In this document: piece after piece, positions 61,429 to 64,000 of the stretch | How positions within the stretch are numbered: position 1 is the stretch's first letter | How the letters are laid out: each line of letters begins with the position of its first letter | NCBI RefSeq assembly: GCF_025263565.1 | Contig: NZ_CP079865.1 | Coordinates: forward strand, 1,922,001 to 1,986,000 | From: Mycobacterium sp. SMC-8 | GTDB lineage: Bacteria > Actinomycetota > Actinomycetes > Mycobacteriales > Mycobacteriaceae | DNA length: 64,000 nucleotides | Direction: 5' to 3' | Position numbers and translations under genes: made by a program | The notes under the pieces: model-generated | Database searches by the model: none | The model's input: the letters and a program-made list of their open reading frames with translations, nothing else | What the model was told of the DNA's origin: nothing

Positions 61429-62697
61429 ATGAAATCAGACCTTCACACGATAAATGATGCGGAGTGCAATGGTCGGGTGCTTCCCTGGCCCGCATCGCCC
61501 GCCGTGTCCGCCGAGCGCCGGCTCGCCGTGACGCTGTGGTGTGCGGGGGTGGCCGCTTTCGCGGCGATGTACGCGCCCCAGGGCCTGCTTCCCCAGATCG
61601 CCGCGGACGTGGCGGCGGCCCCGTCGCAGGCGGCACTGCTGATCTCGGTGACGACATTGGGGCTTGCGATGTCGGTGCTGCCGTGGGCGTGGCTGGCCGA
61701 TCGGTGGGACCTGCGCGCGGCGATGCGCACCGCCGCCGCCGCGGCCGCGCCGTGCGCGGTCGTCGTACCGTTCCTGCCCACGTTCGAGACATTGCTCGTC
61801 GGCCGCTTCGTCCACGGACTGGCTCTCGGCGGCATCCCGGCACTCGCGATGACCCTCTCGCACGACATCGTCTGCGGCGGCCGGGCCGCGACGTTCGCGG
61901 GCAGCTACGTCGCCGCGACGTCGATCGGGGGATTGACGGGTCGGCTGTTCGCCGTCCCTGCCGCCGGCCAATGGGGTTGGCGCTCAGGACTTCTCGTGCT
62001 CGGTGTAGGGGTCGCGGTGCTGATGCTCGCGATGATCAGGGCGATACCTGCCACCGCGGGGCGCCGTCGCGACACCGGCTCCATCCAGGTGCTGGGCACC
62101 CACCTGCGCGACCGCACCATCTGGCCGGTCGTGCTCGTCGGGATGCTGCTGTCCGGCGCGGTGATGACGGTGTTCAACTACCTGCCGTTCCGGCTGGCCG
62201 ACGCCCCCTACGGGCTGGAACCGGCGGCCATCTCGCTGATCTTCCTGACCTACCTCGGCGGCACCGCCGGGTCGCGGGCCACCGGCCGACTCGGCGCCCG
62301 GTACGGCCGGTCCACGGTGCTCGGCGTCGCCGCGGTGATGGTTGCGGCCGGGGCGGCTGTCACCGTGGCGAGCCCGTTGCCGCTGGTCGTGGCCGGGGTC
62401 GCGCTGCTGACCGCCGGGTTCTTCGTCGGGCACGCGGTCGCGTCCAGCCTGGTCGCGGCCCGGGCAGCGACGGGCCGCGCGCAGGCCACCGCGCTGTACA
62501 CGATCGGCTACTACGTCGGGTCGAGCCTGTTCGGATGGTGGGGCGGAGCGGCCTGGTCCGCCCACGGTTGGCTCGCGGTCGCGGCGCTGGTGGCGGTGCT
62601 GGGGATCGCAGCGGCGGCGTGCACCACGGCCGCCGCGGGTTCGCCGGGATCGCGATTGCGGCGGCAGTGTTCCGGGGTGAGGCGCGATTGCCCGTAA
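61429..62697 (+). CDS. MFS efflux transporter (arabinose-efflux-like)
   Basis: A 422-residue 12-helix MFS protein: AAFAAMYAPQGLLPQI, LPWAWLADRWDLRAAM (cytoplasmic loop motif), GRFVHGLALGGIPALAMTLSHDIV, LLSGAVMTVFNYLPFRL and YTIGYYVGSSLFGWWGG. It resembles drug/arabinose-efflux permeases such as YnfM. ATG at 61429 is the first plausible start; GTG codons at 61477 or 61504 would give more normal spacing to the LysR gene. Regulated probably by the divergent LysR. Confidence 0.82.
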   Translation: MKSDLHTINDAECNGRVLPWPASPAVSAERRLAVTLWCAGVAAFAAMYAPQGLLPQIAADVAAAPSQAALLISVTTLGLAMSVLPWAWLADRWDLRAAMRTAAAAAAPCAVVVPFLPTFETLLVGRFVHGLALGGIPALAMTLSHDIVCGGRAATFAGSYVAATSIGGLTGRLFAVPAAGQWGWRSGLLVLGVGVAVLMLAMIRAIPATAGRRRDTGSIQVLGTHLRDRTIWPVVLVGMLLSGAVMTVFNYLPFRLADAPYGLEPAAISLIFLTYLGGTAGSRATGRLGARYGRSTVLGVAAVMVAAGAAVTVASPLPLVVAGVALLTAGFFVGHAVASSLVAARAATGRAQATALYTIGYYVGSSLFGWWGGAAWSAHGWLAVAALVAVLGIAAAACTTAAAGSPGSRLRRQCSGVRRDCP

Positions 62698-63340
62698 GAT
62701 CACCGGAGTTGACACCCGTCGTAAGCACAATGCCGCTGAGCGGCGTCATCTGTTGTGTGACGCTGCGATCGCTTTGCTGGCCGAAGAAGGCCCACGCGGG
62801 CTGAGCCACCTGAAGGTCGACCGCCGCGCCGGGGTGGCCGACGGGACGACATCGTTCTACTACCGCACCCGCGCGGCACTGCTGCACGGTGTCGCCGAAC
62901 AACTGGTCCGCTACGACGCCGAGGCGTTCACCGAGTCCTTCAAGGACGCCCCCAACAGTGCCGGCGAGGTGGTGTTGACGCTGCTCGCCGAGCAGGTGCT
63001 GCGCATCCGCAGCGAGCCGCAGATGTCGCGCACGCGCGCCCGGTTGGAGCTGACCATGTTGGCGCGGGGCGACGCCGACCTCGCCGCCGGATTCCAGCAG
63101 GTCTCCGAGAGCTATCGCGGGCTGGTGGAGCGGCTGGTCATCGCGATGCAGAACGACGAGGGCGCCGCACTGGACCGCGCCCTGCTCGACGAGCAGGCCT
63201 CGGTGGTGCTCACCTACCTGGGCGGGCTGGTGTTCGCCTTCGCCAACGATTCATCCGAAAGCCTGAGCCGGGACGACATCGCACGGCAGATCCGCGCGGT
63301 GGTGCTGGGCGTGGCCGCAGAGCGCGCCGAGTCCCGCTGA
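62687..63340 (+). CDS. TetR-family regulator with apparent ATT start
   Basis: A 217-residue TetR protein if read from the ATT at 62687. The helix-turn-helix is complete only with this N-terminus (ARKITGVDTRRKHNAAERRHLLCDAAI), followed by GLSHLKVDRRAGVADGTTSFYYRTRAALL. Between the upstream in-frame stop (62678-62680) and a TTG at 62753 no ATG, GTG or TTG exists in this frame, and TTG would remove the first helix. GTGAGG lies just ahead of the ATT. The gene overlaps the MFS 3' end by 11 bp. An effector-domain end is normal. Confidence 0.7.
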   Translation: MARKITGVDTRRKHNAAERRHLLCDAAIALLAEEGPRGLSHLKVDRRAGVADGTTSFYYRTRAALLHGVAEQLVRYDAEAFTESFKDAPNSAGEVVLTLLAEQVLRIRSEPQMSRTRARLELTMLARGDADLAAGFQQVSESYRGLVERLVIAMQNDEGAALDRALLDEQASVVLTYLGGLVFAFANDSSESLSRDDIARQIRAVVLGVAAERAESR

Positions 63341-63352
63341 CCCCAACGCCGG

Positions 63353-63409
63353 CGAAATCGCATTCCACGCGGGCGCTAGCGCGAAAGTGCCGCGTGGAAT
63401 GCGATTTCG
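63353..63409. repeat. Palindromic repeat, copy 3 (diverged)
   Basis: Perfect 20-bp arms (CGAAATCGCATTCCACGCGG and its complement) at 63353-63372 and 63390-63409. Outer 14 bp match copies 1 and 2 and the centre is different, with its own palindrome GCGCTAGCGC (63373-63382). It sits between convergent genes, 12 bp after the TetR stop and 13 bp before the permease stop. Confidence 0.8.
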
Positions 63410-63422
63410 GCGAAGGCAGCCG

Positions 63423-64000
63423 CTAGCCGATCAGCGATTCCAGCGGTGTACGGGCGAAGTACACCGCGAAACCGGCTGCCACCACCCACAGCAGCGGGCT
63501 GACCTCACGGGCCTTGCCTGCGGCGGCGCGCATCACCACCCAGCTGATGAAGCCGACGCCGATGCCGTTGGCGATCGAGTAACTGAAGGGCATCACCGCG
63601 ACGGTCAGCACGACGGGCAGCGCCACCGAGAACTCGGACAGATCGATGTGGCGCAGATGCGACACCATCATCGCCCCGACCACCACCAGGGCGGCCGCGG
63701 CCACCTCGGTCGGCACGATCGAGGCCAGCGGCGAGATGAACATCGACGCCAGGAACAGCACACCGGTGACCACGTTGGCCAGGCCGGTGCGGGCGCCCTC
63801 TTCGATGCCGGCGCCGGATTCGATGAACACCGTGTTCGACGACGACGACGTCGCACCGCCGACGACCGCCCCGGCGCCCTCGACCACCAGGGCGGCGCGC
63901 AGGCGCGGGAACGTGCCCTTGTCGTCGGACAGTCCGGCCTCGCGCGACAGACCGGTCATCGTGCCCATCGCGTCGAAGAAGTTCGCGAAGACAAGGGTGA
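63423..64000 (-). CDS. Purine/xanthine permease (NCS2, AzgA-like), 5' end cut by window edge
   Basis: The C-terminal 191 residues of a nucleobase permease: TLVFANFFDAMGTMTG, AALVVEGAGAVVGGATSSSSNTVFIESGAGIEEGARTG (the NCS2 substrate region of AzgA/PbuG type), and several hydrophobic helices ending SLIG. AzgA transporters move adenine, guanine or hypoxanthine with protons. The gene runs off the right window edge. Confidence 0.88.
   Translation of the reverse strand, partial: TLVFANFFDAMGTMTGLSREAGLSDDKGTFPRLRAALVVEGAGAVVGGATSSSSNTVFIESGAGIEEGARTGLANVVTGVLFLASMFISPLASIVPTEVAAAALVVVGAMMVSHLRHIDLSEFSVALPVVLTVAVMPFSYSIANGIGVGFISWVVMRAAAGKAREVSPLLWVVAAGFAVYFARTPLESLIG

Noticed and set aside
59379..63409. 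Repeat copies considered as a CRISPR array
   Set aside because: The copies are about 1 to 3 kb apart, contain their own inverted symmetry, and are not separated by uniform spacers; no cas gene is near.

Overview
The window is high-GC actinobacterial DNA, most likely from an environmental, fast-growing Mycobacterium (Mycolicibacterium). The evidence is a complete yrbEAB-mceABCDEF operon, a cutinase-like protein, many fadD/fadE/echA-type genes, frequent GTG/TTG starts and ATGA-coupled genes. No rRNA, tRNA, CRISPR array or phage module was seen. There is one insertion sequence, of the IS630 family.

Layout. (1) 1-11263, minus strand: a catabolic gene run with acyl-CoA dehydrogenase, enoyl-CoA hydratase, two atypical SDRs, an acyl-CoA synthetase, a P450, a limonene-epoxide-hydrolase-like protein, a second crotonase, an APH-type kinase, a DUF7064/7065-like protein, a SnoaL-like protein and an MDR oxidoreductase cut by the window edge. 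Two tandem GAF-LuxR regulators (11432-13707) are divergent from it, followed by an epoxide hydrolase. (2) 14947-25153: a full aromatic ring-cleavage pathway. A Rieske dioxygenase (alpha and beta), a dihydrodiol dehydrogenase-type SDR, a class III extradiol dioxygenase, a C-C hydrolase, a dienoate hydratase, and a divergent acetaldehyde dehydrogenase/aldolase pair. The adjacent IclR regulator is split by the IS630 element. (3) 25343-31190: a GntR regulator divergent from a CoA ligase / MenB-BadI-like crotonase / acyl-CoA dehydrogenase / DECR-like SDR / MaoC operon, suggesting activation and ring opening of an alicyclic or aromatic acid. (4) 31551-40769: mce operon, followed by a TetR gene and a divergent secreted hydrolase with a strong inverted repeat between them. 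(5) 43346-47043: cutinase, TetR, P450, and a LysG-type regulator. (6) 47068-51992: cobalamin genes cobF-cobQ-cobK-cobU, converging on cobM-bluB. (7) 52028-60449: an amidohydrolase, a coupled LacI-TetR regulator pair, and an inositol-type operon (transporter, dehydrogenase, three TIM-barrel isomerase/epimerase proteins). (8) 60527-64000: a LysR/MFS pair, a TetR gene that appears to use an ATT start, and a truncated purine permease.

The genes in regions 1-3 read as linked catabolic modules: ring hydroxylation and cleavage feed pyruvate/acetaldehyde and a carboxylic acid into CoA activation and beta-oxidation. Neither the Rieske oxygenase nor the P450s have a ferredoxin or reductase in the window. 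A 61-bp palindromic element occurs three times between 59379 and 63409, always just after a stop codon, and may be a repeat-derived bidirectional terminator.
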